Source: Ancylostoma caninum (taxonomy: Eukaryota; Nematoda; Chromadorea; Rhabditida; Ancylostomatidae). From it: a DNA stretch of 64,000 bases. The stretch lies in the NCBI GenBank assembly GCA_037903475.1, contig JBAJFG010000611.1:3410001-3474000 (forward strand), written 5' to 3'. The stretch's first letter is position 1; each line of letters opens with the position of its first letter. Made by a program: the position numbers and the translations under genes. The notes beneath the pieces are model-generated. The model was not told where the DNA came from. It worked only from the letters and a program-made list of their open reading frames with translations, and did not search any database. Positions 12,223 to 25,109 of this stretch are shown one piece after another.

Positions 12223-13862
12223 TCTCAGTAGTCATTTTGTTTCTACTGTTTTCTTTTTTCTGAATCACACGTCTTAGTACTCAACGTTCTGCGGATAACA
12301 AGTTACTCGACAGTTTCTCAGCTCCTCTGTGCCTAATAGTAATAGTCGGATTCCATGTATCTCGTCGTTCCACCTACCCCTCCCTCCCTCCCTCCACCTG
12401 ACATCTTCATCTCAATACTCAGTGAAGTACCGGTAGCCAACGGCAATCGATCCCACATGTCTAACATGTCACGTGTTTTGCCATCTTTCGAAACAGTGCT
12501 GTTTACACGAACTGCACATGAATAGATGAGTGCACTACTTACCTGCTCGTGCTTATAACCAACACTGCTAATCGACCAATCACGTTGTTCTCTTGAAATC
12601 GATCGATTGAAACCGACTACTGATTACCGTGACGACGAATTCTCAGCTGCTAGTGTTGTTCTTTCAGAGCTGCGTGAAAACATGGACTTCACTACGACTA
12701 GTGTTGACTGGATTTCATGGCACTAAGCCATAGTACAACTAAGCGCTCTATGAATACGGCCATTGTTACAACTTTGAAACCTCAAGCGTTGTGGATTTGG
12801 TATTGGACTTTTCTGCGCTCTGAGCTATGTGAGATTTTGCCCGCACATGTGAATCCATAAAATTGCCTATTCATATCCTAAATGTAGATAGATTGTTCTG
12901 TAAGCCGCGTTTGTCAAATCGATTCGGATAATGTTCCTGTAAAGATGCAGGCCGAGTTTTTTCCCGTTCTTTCAGCCCTGCTATTGCCTATCCATCTTCC
13001 TGTAAAAAGCGTGGAGACTGGCAGTTACAGGGCAGATTCACAGTGTGTATAGAGCTTCACAAGAGTACCGACTGGATGAAGAGTTCAGTTCGATGAGCAG
13101 GCATTATTACCGTAATTTCTAGGCTAACTGAATACCATCTATGAACTGAAATTAGCACTGATAGATGGTGCTACGTTCGATCCCATGGTTGATTGTCGTC
13201 GGTATAGTTACGCGCAAACTACATTTTATTTTACACCCGAGAATTATGGTAAGACCATCTGCTAACTGGACTGATCTTTTCATTCTGTGGTGAACCGTCC
13301 ACTGAGCAAACAGCTCTGTATTCCTACAATTTCGGCTCTTTTTCTCAACCTCCTCAAAGGAGGTGAACGTCCTTTGTACTACTTATACATGTCAGATACA
13401 TCCATAAAACGGTCAGGATGTTCTTTGTGACTCCAGAAAACTTTCAAGTGACCACAAGGTGTCGAAACTGTTTGTGCAATGGTCAGTCAACGTTCGGTAA
13501 ACTCTCGATGTAGGCTTAGTCCTCGCCCACCTCGTGTGTTGACTGCACACGCGATGTCGACGCTGACACTCAATGCCCTTCGCGCTCCTCCCTCAATCCC
13601 CCCCCCCCTCCCCTCCCTTTTCTGCCTCGCCGCTTAGAGTTTGTTTCGTCTCATTGATTTTTTCCACTCACCTGTTAACACTTCTTTTTTGCAGTAACTA
13701 CTTTTGCAAGCCTCGAGTTAAGTAGTTTCATTGTGGCCTTAATTGTATTTTGTGTAGTGACTGTACTTTTCATCATACCAATGCTTACTCCTGATGACGT
13801 ATTCGTTGACATCATGAACTGATGGCAATTATATATGTAAAAAGGCTGATTTTGCACTTCAG
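12223..13862. other. Region upstream of the IkB-like gene
   Basis: No exon seen. Pyrimidine-rich runs at 12376-12398 and 13595-13620. A polypyrimidine-poor but good acceptor (TTGCACTTCAG) at its right end immediately precedes the ATG at 13863, so this is either promoter plus outron of a trans-spliced gene or an intron behind an undetected 5' exon. Confidence 0.4.
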
Positions 13863-16800
13863 ATGCCTCCCGAACCCAAAAAGGGGGGATGCCTTGTTGC
13901 AAGGGCTGTACCGCTACCTCTGGGTGGTGCAGCCACCACTGATTTGGCTGATCGTATGGAGCAACTGGTAATCGAAGACACAAACACCCAAAGAAAAATC
14001 GACAAAGTGCGTGAACTAGTCCTAGGATAAAATATAGCACGGTGAATAACGCTATGGATCTCTCTCAGGTTGCCAACAACATCAGCCCATCGGATTTTGT
14101 TACTTTGCAAAGCATCAGATCGTCAGCGCTAGCTCGCAAAACAGCAACTACCTCCAAGTTTTGTAGTGGTGGTCCGGCATTATTCAACGACTTACTCAAC
14201 AAAGAACCTGATGAGGTCGGAACTGTTGCTCTGGGTTTGTCTCCTTCACCAGCGTGATTGGTTTACTCAAATCCATTTTCAGGAAGTAGCACCCATAAAA
14301 AGCGACAAAGTAAAAGAAGCAGACAAGAAAGAAGAGAAGAAAGAGACCGTTGAAAAACCAAGAGAGGGCTCATCCGAAAAATCCGAGAAAGAGAAGCCCA
14401 AAGAAGGTGATCTGCTCTCTCGTGGACCGGTGAAGAATGTGCGACCACCTCAGGGTCATCATCCCTACAGCATCGGTGAGTTGGTATCTTTCCCGTGGGT
14501 GCTGCTGTGAGAATACTGTCAGCACTTTGTATCCCATTTATCTGCCCTTTCTATGTAGTACTTATCCATCGTTGCAGGACCTCTCCATTATGGAACTGCT
14601 GCGCAAAGCACTGTGCACGACTATTCTGCCTTTTCCAACTACGGCAGTGGATATGAGTGCGGAAGCACGTGGTCAGACAGTCCAGACACGTTTGGGTATG
14701 GGATACTTACTAGGGTGATCTACAGTAGAACGTCGTATAAAATACACCATTTGTAGCTATGTGTCATCTTCGTCGTCCCCAGAATCTGTGGGAACAGACC
14801 ATGGCTACCATTCTGGTTCTCCCACCCTGAAATCACCTCTGCAGAACAGTCCCTTCACGGACCACTCACTCACTAAAGATGGTTGGTTTTTAGCACTTTT
14901 TTTTCGAGGCAGAAGTGAGGTAATTGATGCGATCGCTTCAGAACTATCCCGTCTACTGGACAACTCAGAGCTACCTGACCCTCTTGTGGATTTCATCCTG
15001 AAATACTCTCGCCGCTACACCGAAGAAACCACCTCTGAAGATCCTATGTCCAGTCCGAAGCATCGGCCACCATCTGCAGATTCTGGCCTCGATTCACCGA
15101 TGTCTGCCCGGTCTGCACCACATGCCAGTCCTGAGGTCCCCACTGGTGGAAATAGGTGACGACTTCGCCCTTTTTTTTTCAAAAACACTTGCAGTGACCT
15201 TTCTCAGGGGAATGGGCTTAAAATTATAACGTCTTTGGAAAAATTCTAGTAGCAGTCTACAATTTTTTTAGTGGTCCCACGACGCCATCTTTCAACCAGA
15301 CTCGTCTCAGTCCTAGCAAAGGCCTTGAGCGGTCCGCAAAACAGACCCTGCGTGCACTAATTCCTGACAGTGAGATGGATGACGCATGGGCATGGACGTT
15401 GAAATGCATCCAGGTAGATTCCTTATCTTGCTTGTCATTCCGCTTCAAGACCTTTCAAAAAAAGATGCGATTGCAGTTTGCTCCTGGCACGCTCACACAC
15501 CAGGATGACGATCGTGACACGCTCCTGCACATTGTTATCTCACACCACGACCTCGCCAAGATATACTCTCTAGTCGAGCAGCAGCTGAAACTCGATAACG
15601 CGAAAGAACTGCGTCCTTTCGATGTTCCGAACAGATACAACGAAACTCCGCTGTTCCTAGCTGTACAGCAACAGTTGAAAGAGGTACTTTGGCCGTTTCT
15701 TTTTTCACGAAAGTAAATCAAGTAAGATTTTAACGTTTTAAGGTCGTCGCGTATTTGCTGGAGGTTGGTGCAGATCCAAATGTGCAAACAGTGCGACCAG
15801 AGAGAGAAGGAGCTCTACACTATGCGGCCGCTAGAGGAATGACCGATATTGTTGACGTAAGCCATGAATTCTCTTTCTGGATCCTGGAAGGACCTAATCT
15901 TTGCAAAAATTCCAATGAGTGTGAGACCTGGCCATGAGAGAAGTTCTCGCAATCGTTTGAGAAAACGCGTCTCTTTTTTTCACTTTAGCTTCAGGTAGGT
16001 AACGTAGGGCCACCTACGTAGGTGTAATCTGACACTTCATATGCTTAGCTCCAAGTGCTTAGGACCTACTTCCCTGGGAATACTCTTCTGAGTGTTCTAG
16101 TTATATTTATGAGAAATGTGTTAACCCAGCACTTTATGTGCAAAAGTCATCACCCTGTCGCACAAGGTTTCGAATCTGCCCCATCGCTTACATAACTGTT
16201 TCGCATATGCATCCTTGTTTGAGAGTCCAAAATTTCCATACAATATTTCGTTCGCTTCTATGGGGGACCCGATTGTAGAGACACCTCTAAAATTGGTCTC
16301 TTCAAAAATTGGATGTTCACGCAATTCTATTTGTGGTCTAGTGAATCGAATGTGTCGTTTTTTCCTCTTTTAAATTTGCTGAAGGAATTCATCCATAGGA
16401 AGTTCATCGACATTTACTTCCAAAATATCTGTTTTTTTTTGGACTACATAACTACGCAAAATTCTGCACTATATCATAAATAATAACATTATTTTCTAAA
16501 ATCCCCATTTTTTCATATTCAGTATAAGAGCTTTGGATTTGTTGCTGACATTACAGCCCAAATTTGCACAATCGCGAATGAGGTTATTCCGTGAATGTAC
16601 ATTTGAAAAAAAAAACAACCGCTTCATTACAAAGATATCGTTTTAGAAAAAAGTTGTAGCAGCTGTTATGACTCTAGGTCTACATTTATAAGTAGCGCAT
16701 TTGTTTAATGCCCGTGCATAGCACATTATGAGACAGAATAAAGCAACATCGTTTGAGGAAAAAACGCGAACAGGAAATTAGTTTTTCTTGAACGATGTTT

Positions 16801-19551
16801 TTTTTACCTTTCGCAACATGAGCTAGCACATGCAAGAAACCAATTGGTCGCGTAACCATTCGAGCTGCAAATGATAATGTCGAATTTTCCATGTTGACAT
16901 TTCCCGAAGCTTTTTGAGGAAAGAGAACGGAAATGAAGTTTACGAATAGACTCATGGTACCAACGTTTGAGAGTTTTACTTATTCTAGTTCCTGTAGTTA
17001 ATTTTCATAGCAGCAGTAACTGTTATCTCAATTCTGTAAATATTCGATGAGGAGCGCAATGTTCGGAAGTTAAATGACGGCATACTCAGGGCTTTTGACC
17101 AGCGGTTCCTTAAAGATAACTCGTGATAACTGTGATAACTCGTTGATCCTAAACCATGCTTGTAAATTTAACCGCGTGATTTCCAATACTTTGCAATTTT
17201 GAAATTTCTACAGGCTACCGAGTTCCGATTTCCGGTTTTGATCCAACAATTATGTCCAGCATTTTGTTGCTAGCTGTTTACTTATTCCAGGTTCTGTGCC
17301 ATACACGTGGGCTACGTATCAACCAGCTGAACGGCCGAGGCCAAACGGCCCTGCACTGTGCGATCGCCAACCATGGTGTGATCGACGAGCGATCGCAGAA
17401 GATCGTCGACAACCGAGACATCATCGTCACGCTCCTCAAGGCCGGAGCCGATCCAACGCTCGTGGTGAGTCGGCGGCGCGGCCTTCCCTCGTGCACGCAC
17501 GTGACGCAGATTCTGGGCGGTTCTTTGAGTGGCGCCGAGTTGTTGTTGTGCTACACGATGGCGAAATACGCCTTTTTATCTCTGTCCACTCCGACACATC
17601 GCAACCGTGGACATGTTTCCCCTCGTGACGAACACATCGATCCCTCGTGCGGACGTCGTCTGGCCGGGCGTCCACGCCGCTGGCCGGGGTTGCCCGTAGC
17701 AGTGAGTCCATCGAAGCGCGTGGGGCTAGAAACCAAGTGTTGACCTTTGTGGGAGTCCGACAAGTAGCGAAGTGCTAAAATGTGGGTCCAGATTCACTTT
17801 TCACTTGTGCGAACACTAACGAATATGTGCACTTACTTTAAAAGTGGAAACATTCACACCGAACACTGGCTAAGCGCTAGAGTTATGAATAGCATTTTAT
17901 CAGTCTCCATCAGTAAATTTGCTTTCCCCTAGTTCCAGCTTGGGAGCCGGGAATTGCGATGTTTCAAAGAGGCAGTTCTTGGACGAACAACTGACGCCAT
18001 CATAAACTGTTGGATTAATCTCATCACCAAAGCCGGTTGAGCGATCTCGAGACCTTAACGACTAACAACTATGCAGTACTCCTTGTAGTCAACACGTAGA
18101 GGGACCCATGAACTTATCCGTGGAGATTTCAAATTTGTCATCGACACGAAGCGGACTAGTTCCTTTAGCAAGGCTTGGGACATTTTCAAATTCATGGATT
18201 TTCTACCGCTATTTGGTACGAAACTCGTTCATTTTTATCTCAGAAGACTCTCATTTTGGATCGGTATCCAGTTTTTTCTTTGGGAATTCTAAGACAGGAA
18301 TCCCGCCACTAGCAGAAATTTGAGGATTCTTAGCAAATCCATAGTCATGGAAATTTCTGCACTCGTGCATTTCACTTCTCTACTTTTTTTTTGGAGAAAG
18401 GGAAAAGGTTCACCATTTGTTTCACGATGATTACATATCGGATAGGTATTACTTATAGGATAATTTTTAGCTTGAATGATTGCGAGGTATGGCTTCTTTG
18501 TTCTTATACTCTTGCGGAAATAAATTCAGTGATTACAACAGCGGCATCCAATCTCAATTTATGCTTTAAATCTCTCAAAATATTTTTCTCAACGCCATGT
18601 ACTGCGCATGAACCTAGGGATTTACTTGAAAGAGCAGCTGTTGCATATCTAGCCTAAGGCTGAGTTCCGATTCGTGCATACCAGGGCTATATGATGGACT
18701 TTAAGGATTGCTTCTTCGATAGATGTTATGCAAAATTCGTCTACCTATCAAACCTAATCTAAATTTGAACAAATATCGATGATTTCTGGTAGATTTGGTT
18801 GGCCAGCTGTTTTTTTGGACATTTTGTAACGAATAACACCTCTAAGGCCGAAATCTACTGTTCGAAATCCATCCTCTGACCACACTTGTCCTTTCGGAGT
18901 CTTCTCCAGAGGACCGTTCACTCGTCGTCCACCTAAACATGCTTTTGTATGCGTGCCGGTCAGTGTCGCCCACACTGCTGTCTGCAGTGTTTGTCGTGGA
19001 CGGCAGTGCGCTTTCACGAAATCCTTGCGCAGCTCACGTGGCTCTCCTCTAAATGTAACACTACGGAACACCGTTTCCCACAAATTGAATGGGGGCGATC
19101 GGGTCTGTTGTGAAATTGAATTTGTAGAAAGAAGTAATCGTTTTTCAGGATGCCAGAAGCGGAAGAACCGTTGTGCACTACGCGATTGAAACCATGGATC
19201 CACAGATAATTGAAGTGATCACGTTATCTATTCAATTCGCCAAATTTCACGTTGATGATATTGCATTTCCTAAACGCAGCTCTTCCAGGTCCTGAAAAAC
19301 AATGTTGAGGAGGAATCGTGGACGGAGCTGGTAAATCTGGCTGACTTCAATCAGGAGAAACCAATGGACATGTTCAAAGCAGGAAGATCTTTGTCTCAAA
19401 ACGAGTCCGCCAGGTACCGTTTTGAATTGTAGCAGATGTTCTCCTCTACTCTATGCTAGAAAGATTATTATATGTCTAAATATTGTTTTTCAGGTCAGAA
19501 ATTTTCATGACTCTGCTAATTAGCGGAGCCCGAATACAAACTACACAGTAA
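13863..19551 (+). CDS. IkB-like ankyrin-repeat protein
   Basis: Twelve exons join in frame: 13863-14006, 14069-14215, 14283-14475, 14578-14695, 14757-15155, 15272-15413, 15477-15683 (or from 15450), 15743-15856, 17291-17464, 19149-19214, 19280-19413 and 19494-19551 (stop TAA), about 631 aa. The N-terminal half is disordered: a Lys/Glu-rich stretch in exon 3, a Tyr/Ser/Gly segment in exon 4 and a Ser/Pro-rich exon 5 containing D-S-G-L-D-S. The C-terminal half carries about six ankyrin repeats (D-R-D-T-L-L-H-I-V, N-E-T-P-L-F-L-A-V, G-A-D-P-N-V-Q-T, G-Q-T-A-L-H-C-A-I, G-A-D-P-T-L-V) spaced as in IkB/BCL3 proteins. It corresponds to the C. elegans IKB-1/NFKI-1 group; which of the two was not decided. 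IkB proteins retain or modulate transcription factors and act in immune and IL-17-type signalling. The ATG directly follows a good acceptor, suggesting SL trans-splicing. The least certain joint is exon 6/7. Confidence 0.88.
15079..15096 (+). other. DSGLDS phosphodegron in the IkB-like protein
   Basis: Exon 5 encodes D-S-G-L-D-S followed by P-M-S. This fits the DSG-hydrophobic-x-S consensus bound by the beta-TrCP F-box protein after double serine phosphorylation and is the same hexapeptide as in vertebrate IkB-alpha. It lies N-terminal to the ankyrin repeats, as expected. Confidence 0.8.
15857..17290 (+). other. Intron 8 of the IkB-like gene
   Basis: 1.43 kb, AT-rich, no exon or repeat recognised. 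Ends at CTTATTCCAG. Confidence 0.6.
17465..19148 (+). other. Intron 9 of the IkB-like gene
   Basis: Begins GTGAGT and ends TTTTTCAG. The frames open on both strands at 17.4-17.76 kb are shadows of the GC-rich exon and its flank. The right end contains an exon-like block on the opposite strand (18754-19106). Confidence 0.6.
18754..19106 (-). pseudogene. Antisense exon-like block in IkB intron 9
   Basis: Minus strand: a good acceptor (ATTTCACAACAG) is followed by 117 codons ending in TAG at 18754. Composition looks coding: H-C-R-P-R-Q-T-L-Q-T-A-V-W, then G-G-R-R-V-N-G-P-L-E-K, then W-S-E-D-G-F-R-T-V-D-F-G-L-R-G and C-terminal P-E-I-I-D-I-C. It is basic and recalls small structural proteins such as ribosomal proteins, but I cannot name it. 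No further exon was found, so it may be a relic, a transposed exon, or the last exon of a gene nested antisense in the intron. Confidence 0.35.
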
Positions 19552-20640
19552 GGGAGGCGGAAGAAGACAGCTTGTACATGCTGCTTATTTAATCGACTGT
19601 ATTCGAAAGATCTCATTTCTTGTTCTAGTTGGTGTGATGTGGACTGTCTAATCACATGCGAATTTTACGTACCTACATAGTGGGACCGGTTACGTTATCT
19701 TACAGGGTTTGTGGCTCTATACTCGGAAGGGCGGGGCGTCGGAGCTCTCCGATTGGCCAGTTGGCGCCTCACCCTTTCCATGTAGAGCGCTTCCCACACT
19801 ATTTTACACACCTAGAAGCGTTGTGAACATTCTCGTTTTCGTGATGTATTTAGAACTGGAATATTTAACCAGTATTTCTTGATTCATGTGTGAAAAATCA
19901 TGGTAGATTCGAAAAAATTGTCTTCTATTACCTGGTAAAGCGTATACTATACGGATCAACGACCTCGTTTGGCTGGTACAAATGTTTTACCAAAAACAAC
20001 TCCACGTAAATTCTGTGCGTTTTTTACGTACATACTTTCGTAGTGGATGAACTGTATTTATCTGTGGAATTCTAGAATAAATCTGCTGTTAGCTGTTGAG
20101 TACCACATACCATGCTTCATAACTATTGATAATGGTTTTTGTGCAATTAAATGAAGTAATTCTCTACTGTCATCTTCCGCACTGGTTCACTGTAACCTGA
20201 GCTGCTACTCGTAGAAGCATAACCGGGCAAAACCAGGGGCCACAGGAAGGATGCATAAATTCATACCCATGGGTATAATTAGACAACTTCATCTATAAGT
20301 AAACATATGATGGTGGGTGCCAAGTTTGGTGCCCTTAACTCATCTTTGCTCAAATTAGCAAACCAACTTTCACGCCCTTCCTGTGCTAACAGTACGTATT
20401 TCAATAGGAAAACTGTTCACGCTAACCATTGTTGGTTAGCTTGAATAGCGTTTGATGAATCCCGGCCTAGAGTAACGAAATCCATTATTCTTATAGGTAA
20501 CAGTTTCATTATCCTTTAGCCAGATAAGGGGCATGAAACTGTTAGTTGATTATTTACTCGATTGATGGTTAAATGAAGGGCACAAATGTTCAAAAAGATC
20601 CCGTCTGACTTAGGGCAGGACGTTCTGCCCGTCATATATA
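19552..20640. other. Downstream of the IkB-like gene
   Basis: 3' flank and intergenic sequence. No further exon, RNA gene or transposon end recognised. Confidence 0.4.
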
Positions 20641-20650
20641 GCATACTCAC

Positions 20651-20760
20651 CACTCGGCATTCCGAGCTTCCCAGCGAAGATCCATCCTGCACCCAGGTAC
20701 CAATCGACGCAGAATCGTGAGCTGAACGCGCTGGCAACCTCGCATCCGGAAAAGACTCCA
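20651..20760 (-). pseudogene. Isolated exon fragment of a hydrophobic protein
   Basis: Minus strand: codons with strong purine-first bias encode V-F-S-G-C-E-V-A-S-A-F-S-S-R-F and then W-Y-L-G-A-G-W-I-F-A-G-K-L-G-M-P-S, ending at a perfect donor (AGTG/GTGAGT). The upstream side runs straight into a dispersed repeat end (GGGTCAAGC near 20763) rather than an acceptor, so this looks like an exon cut off by a repeat or carried by it. A membrane or secreted protein is likely; not identified. Confidence 0.35.
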
Positions 20761-20849
20761 ATCAGGGTCAAGCATGGTGTTGTTAAAAGTCCGACCCCAG
20801 AGCGACTCCCCCTTGTAGATGGGAATAATGCGACCGCCCTCCAGAACAT

Positions 20850-23800
20850 TTTTTTACTCTTTCAGTAATTCAACAACTTTCAAGATATCCGGGGGATACT
20901 TTTTGGATTTAATTAATTTTTAAAATTAATTTTACACGTTTCAATATGAGGCAACCAGTCAGTTGTCGCACATGTCTATGCAGTACATCTACACACTTAT
21001 TATAAGCAACTGGAGTGACGCAGAAGTCGTATTCATCATGTTCAAACATATCCGGGGTTCGATCCCAGCCGGAGACTAAGTCGAACGTTAAGTTTCAATG
21101 TGTTTGAACAAAGACAAACTGTGGAGACATTTTTTTAACTGTTGAAAGGTGCGCGTTGGTGGCGTTCTCTCACTCAGAATTAGAATCGTACGAGTGCAGA
21201 TGTATGATTGTTTTTCACGAATTTAAAGAGGGTTGGCACGTGACCAGAGAAAATGGCTAAAGTCGCTCTGCTATCAAGAAGATTTGCGCTTTTGAGACAC
21301 ACCTTTTTATTTTAGAAAATGTGGTATACTATGATTATACTTGGGTGGGAATTCGTTGGTAAAAAGATGGGAAAATTGCCATTTTTACCAACCGTTTACC
21401 ATCGGTTTATCAACGGAATAAAACTCGTCCCAGGTACCATTGAAAGCTGAATTTTATAAGATTAAGAGCTTGACTTCCTCTTTCAGATTCATATTTAATG
21501 TTTGTCAGCTTTCAGATATAAGCCGAAAAAAAGCCACGAAAAAAAAAACTGATTTTTGGCAAGTTCAAGAATGTGCTGTTAATCTGAGGCAAATAACTTC
21601 ATGATTACTTTGTGTGAGGGAACAGCTGCAAGGCATTACATTAGAGGAAGATTTGCACTTTCTTATCACAGGGTCGTTTTTTTTCATAGGTCATTCTGAT
21701 TTTGTCAGTTATTGATTGTTAACGTACCTCAAATTTAACAAATTTTGTGGTTATGCCTTGTGTGGTCTGACCGCTACAAAAAAATCTAATGAACCAGAAG
21801 CTGTGAGATTTTGCATCCTCATGAGGTTTGATTCTGGGAAATCGTCTCCATAGGTTCGGAGCACCATGCGGTTCTAGAACACCATCCACGGCATTTTGAG
21901 CTACATATTTATTGGACCCTAGGAGTCGATTCACAGTCAAATGAAACGTCCAAGCTTAAGTAGAGAGTGTTCACCGACAATTTTACACTTCTTATTCATG
22001 GTTCCAAAAGTAAAAAGGCATGTTGAAGTATTTGCAAATTACCACCCTAGCGAGGAATCGAACTTGGAGCTCGCTGGTGACAAACGAACTTCCCTACCTT
22101 GCTGTTACCATACTACCCTCTTCAGAGGACCCCTCCACGGCCCCCCCCCCCCTGAGGCGAGCTCCCTTGATAAATCACTATCATACGCTTGACCCTGACT
22201 CCAATGAATCCTGAAAAACGCGCGCCAAATTCGAAAATTGTCCAAGTTTGGACAAAAACTTCGGCCTTGTTTTGCCTTGTTTTGGAAACAATCAGGGAAA
22301 GTTGCAGATTATTGGGAAGAGCTCCATTTCATTATTACTTGCTCTATTTCGTAGGAACCTCGCATCTGAAAGGATTTCAATATTGCGCCCGCCACGGGGT
22401 GCGGCACGGGCCCTACTTGTCTGAATTTTTTCAGAAATTTGGCACCCAATTCTGAGTTTGGCACACAGCCCAAGCAAACAGAATACTTTTTTTTAAATTC
22501 AGTAAATTGTACTCACTCGCCCACCCATTAGACTTCTGCGGTGAGATTCCGGATTTTCCTGAAAATTAAAAAAAAAACATTTTTCTCGGGTCGGTTCTTT
22601 TTCATGCTTTCGTTTCTGCTCGACTCTCCGGACATTTTTCAGTAATGCTGTTAAATTTCCATCACTATTTAACCGTGCTTCCTCAAGACTCCTGCAGTTT
22701 TCCGAAAATAAGGTTGTTAAAATCTTTAAAAAAATCTGCTCCACATTGAAGTCTTTACGGAAACCTGCAATGACAACACTCATTCATCTGTGCTTTCTCC
22801 ACAATTTCTATAATAAATCGAGTATCCATCCCACAGCGGGGGAGGGCTCCCCCCCAACCCGACCCCACCCGCACCAAAAGTGATGGTTCCTCCCAGGATC
22901 GACCAGAAAGTGAAGGTTGAGCGAGACTTATTCTTAGCGTATTCCACCTATATTTCCTACCAATTGGTGCTGCCACAGTAAGAGTGCGCCGGTGCCCCTA
23001 CTGGGAAAACGAAATCGTCCTAGATTGGGATTCATGAGAGGTTAACCACACAACCTAAGAGGTTAACAACACAGCCAAAGATGGTTAACTAAACAGCCAA
23101 AGATGGTTAGAGCGCTTGCTTATCCTATAGACTAGGTAATGTTAGATGTAGGACGCAAAAGTAGGTTAGCTAACCTGGTTTGGCTTGGTTATGCGTTTAT
23201 GAATCCTAGTCTACCGAGGCCCTAGGAATCCATCCTAAAGCGCTGGAGCTCATTTGCTGCTCAAATGCTGTCCAAGGAAGTTTTCTTGACACCTTGTCCG
23301 CTTCCTCTTCCTTGCATCTAAATGGGGCCTACCCTTCTCCCCCATTTATATACCCATGCTAGCCCTTATCATATCCAGCTCTTATAATTCTTGACAAAAC
23401 ATGTAAATCCACGAGCCAGGCAAAGTTGTCCAAACGGCATTTCTCGTTTTTCCTGGGTTGTCTGTCATCATGAAGTGAGACCCTTAATATTGAAACGTAT
23501 TATACGTAGTGGTGAGAGTTTTAACAACATTGACTACTGTTGTAAGGGACAAGAGTGTGATTGCGCAGTGTAAGGGATGCACCAGCGCCCGTAAGTGCTA
23601 GAGCGCCATGAGGCTGGTCCAATGCTGTGTAAGAAGTGCCCATGTACTCAAAAGTGGGAAATACATTGCACACTCTTCACTAATCTGTGCTTCAGTGCCT
23701 AGTAATGAGGATCTTTCTATGCACATGTTCTTCTTTGAAACCACTCTTTGAAACCACATTCTCACCCTACATGTTTAGTTCCTCTCCTTTCTTTCCGGGA

Positions 23801-24380
23801 ACCCCTCTTCCCCTTTATAGACCGCAGCTGTTCCCTATTATTTGGTTCACCAAGTCGAGCATGAAGACGTGAGCCGTTTCAATAGGTGTTTCTAGTTTAA
23901 TATGTATATACGAGCGAAACGGGCATTGCGAGAAATCTGGAAGCCCGGCTGGATGGATGCTAAGTTGAAGCACATGAACTAAGAAAGCTGTGAAATTGGG
24001 TGAGACCCATCATCAGTGCATCTCGGCTATGTTCATATACATATTTGTTAGTTATTGCTTGCGTTATACCAAATGAAGATTTCGAAGAAAATTAAGATGG
24101 CTCCAGACTTTTCCGAAATTTCCAAACTTAACAGATGACTTCCGGGTCATATTCACATGTAGGCACTATCACAGCCTATACAAGAGGTGTCCTCTGCAGT
24201 GAACTCTTATCCATTATCCGGAAACCGTTATAAGGTCAAATTTGGCCAATCCGTAAGGGCCAATCCTGAACCGTTATCCGGGTCTTGCAAAATCCAGCAG
24301 GTTTGAGGTAGAAAATGCGCCTCCTTAACAGATCGGATTTGCAACCAGATGACCTCTGTCGAGAGGTGCGCGAGCGCCGC
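20850..24380. other. Repeat-rich intergenic region
   Basis: No gene recognised. Holds a GGTTCGATCCC B-box-like motif near 21055, a C-run at 22141-22153 followed by the dispersed CGCTTGACCCTG repeat end at 22186, and short GGTTAAC repeats at 23040-23110. Confidence 0.4.
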
Positions 24381-24383
24381 GAA

Positions 24384-24725
24384 CCTAGCCCGAAGGTAAC
24401 GTGGCTCGGGGTGCTTTTTTTAAAGAGTTTACCTAGCCCGAAGGTAACGTGGCTTAGGGGTCCGAGTCAGAGCGCCGCGAAGCGGCGCTCTGGCTCGGGG
24501 TGCTTTTCTTAAAGAGTTTACCTAGCCCGAAGGTAACGTGGCTCGGGGTGCTTTTTTTAAAGAGTTTACCTAGCCCGAAGGTAACGTGGCTTACGGGTCC
24601 GAGTCAGAGCGCCGCGAAGCGGCGCTCTGGCTCGGGGTGCTTTTTTAAAGAGTTTACCTAGCCCGAAGGTAACGTGGCTTACGGGTCCGAGTCAGAGCGC
24701 CGCCAAGCGGCGCTCTGGCTCGGGT
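24384..24725. repeat. Hairpin satellite array 1
   Basis: Five copies of CCTAGCCCGAAGGTAACGTG start at 24384, 24432, 24521, 24569 and 24657, alternately 48 and about 89 bp apart. The long units contain the hairpin GAGCGCCGC-GAA-GCGGCGCTC (9-bp stem); the short units lack it. A diverged version of the same repeat forms the array at 54387-55185. Confidence 0.9.
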
Positions 24726-24839
24726 CTAGTATAAACGTGAATACCTTGTAAGCCGTTGTCACCTGCACCCATGCTAGGATTACTAGCATAGTCCTCGAGG
24801 AGTGTAACGTTTCACACTGGTTTTGGTGTGTATTGATTG

Positions 24840-25109
24840 TGTACCAACGATAGAGCCATCGAAGGTGTTATTCATAGAGGACGGTGCAGTCGAGCTCCGC
24901 GATTCGTCAATTCTACGGAACGCCCAATCACGGTTCTCGGCGCACAGCACTCTTGGTATAATGAATGATCCACACCCCGTCAGCGACGGCAGTCAATACG
25001 TACCAAAACACTACGTGTCGCCACGAGGAGTATACCAGCTCGTTCCTGATCCGTGGCAAATGTTACAGTTGAACCATTGTGGCAGAAGTCTAATGACGCT
25101 GGCAGAAGT
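24840..25109 (+). CDS. Unrecognised exon-like block
   Basis: A + strand frame of about 85 codons with plausible composition (I-E-P-S-K-V-L-F-I-E-D-G-A-V-E-L, then M-N-D-P-H-P-V-S-D-G-S-Q-Y and Y-V-S-P-R-G-V-Y-Q-L). Possible acceptors (CAACGATAG, TTATTCATAG) precede it and a possible donor (GAA/GTATGATG) ends it. No neighbouring exon was found and no family recognised; it could be a relic or a transposed fragment. Confidence 0.3.

Noticed and set aside
24384..24725. CRISPR-like array
   Set aside because: Repeats are directly adjacent with no unique spacers, no cas genes, and the DNA is eukaryotic. The same applies to 28054-29815 and 54387-55185.
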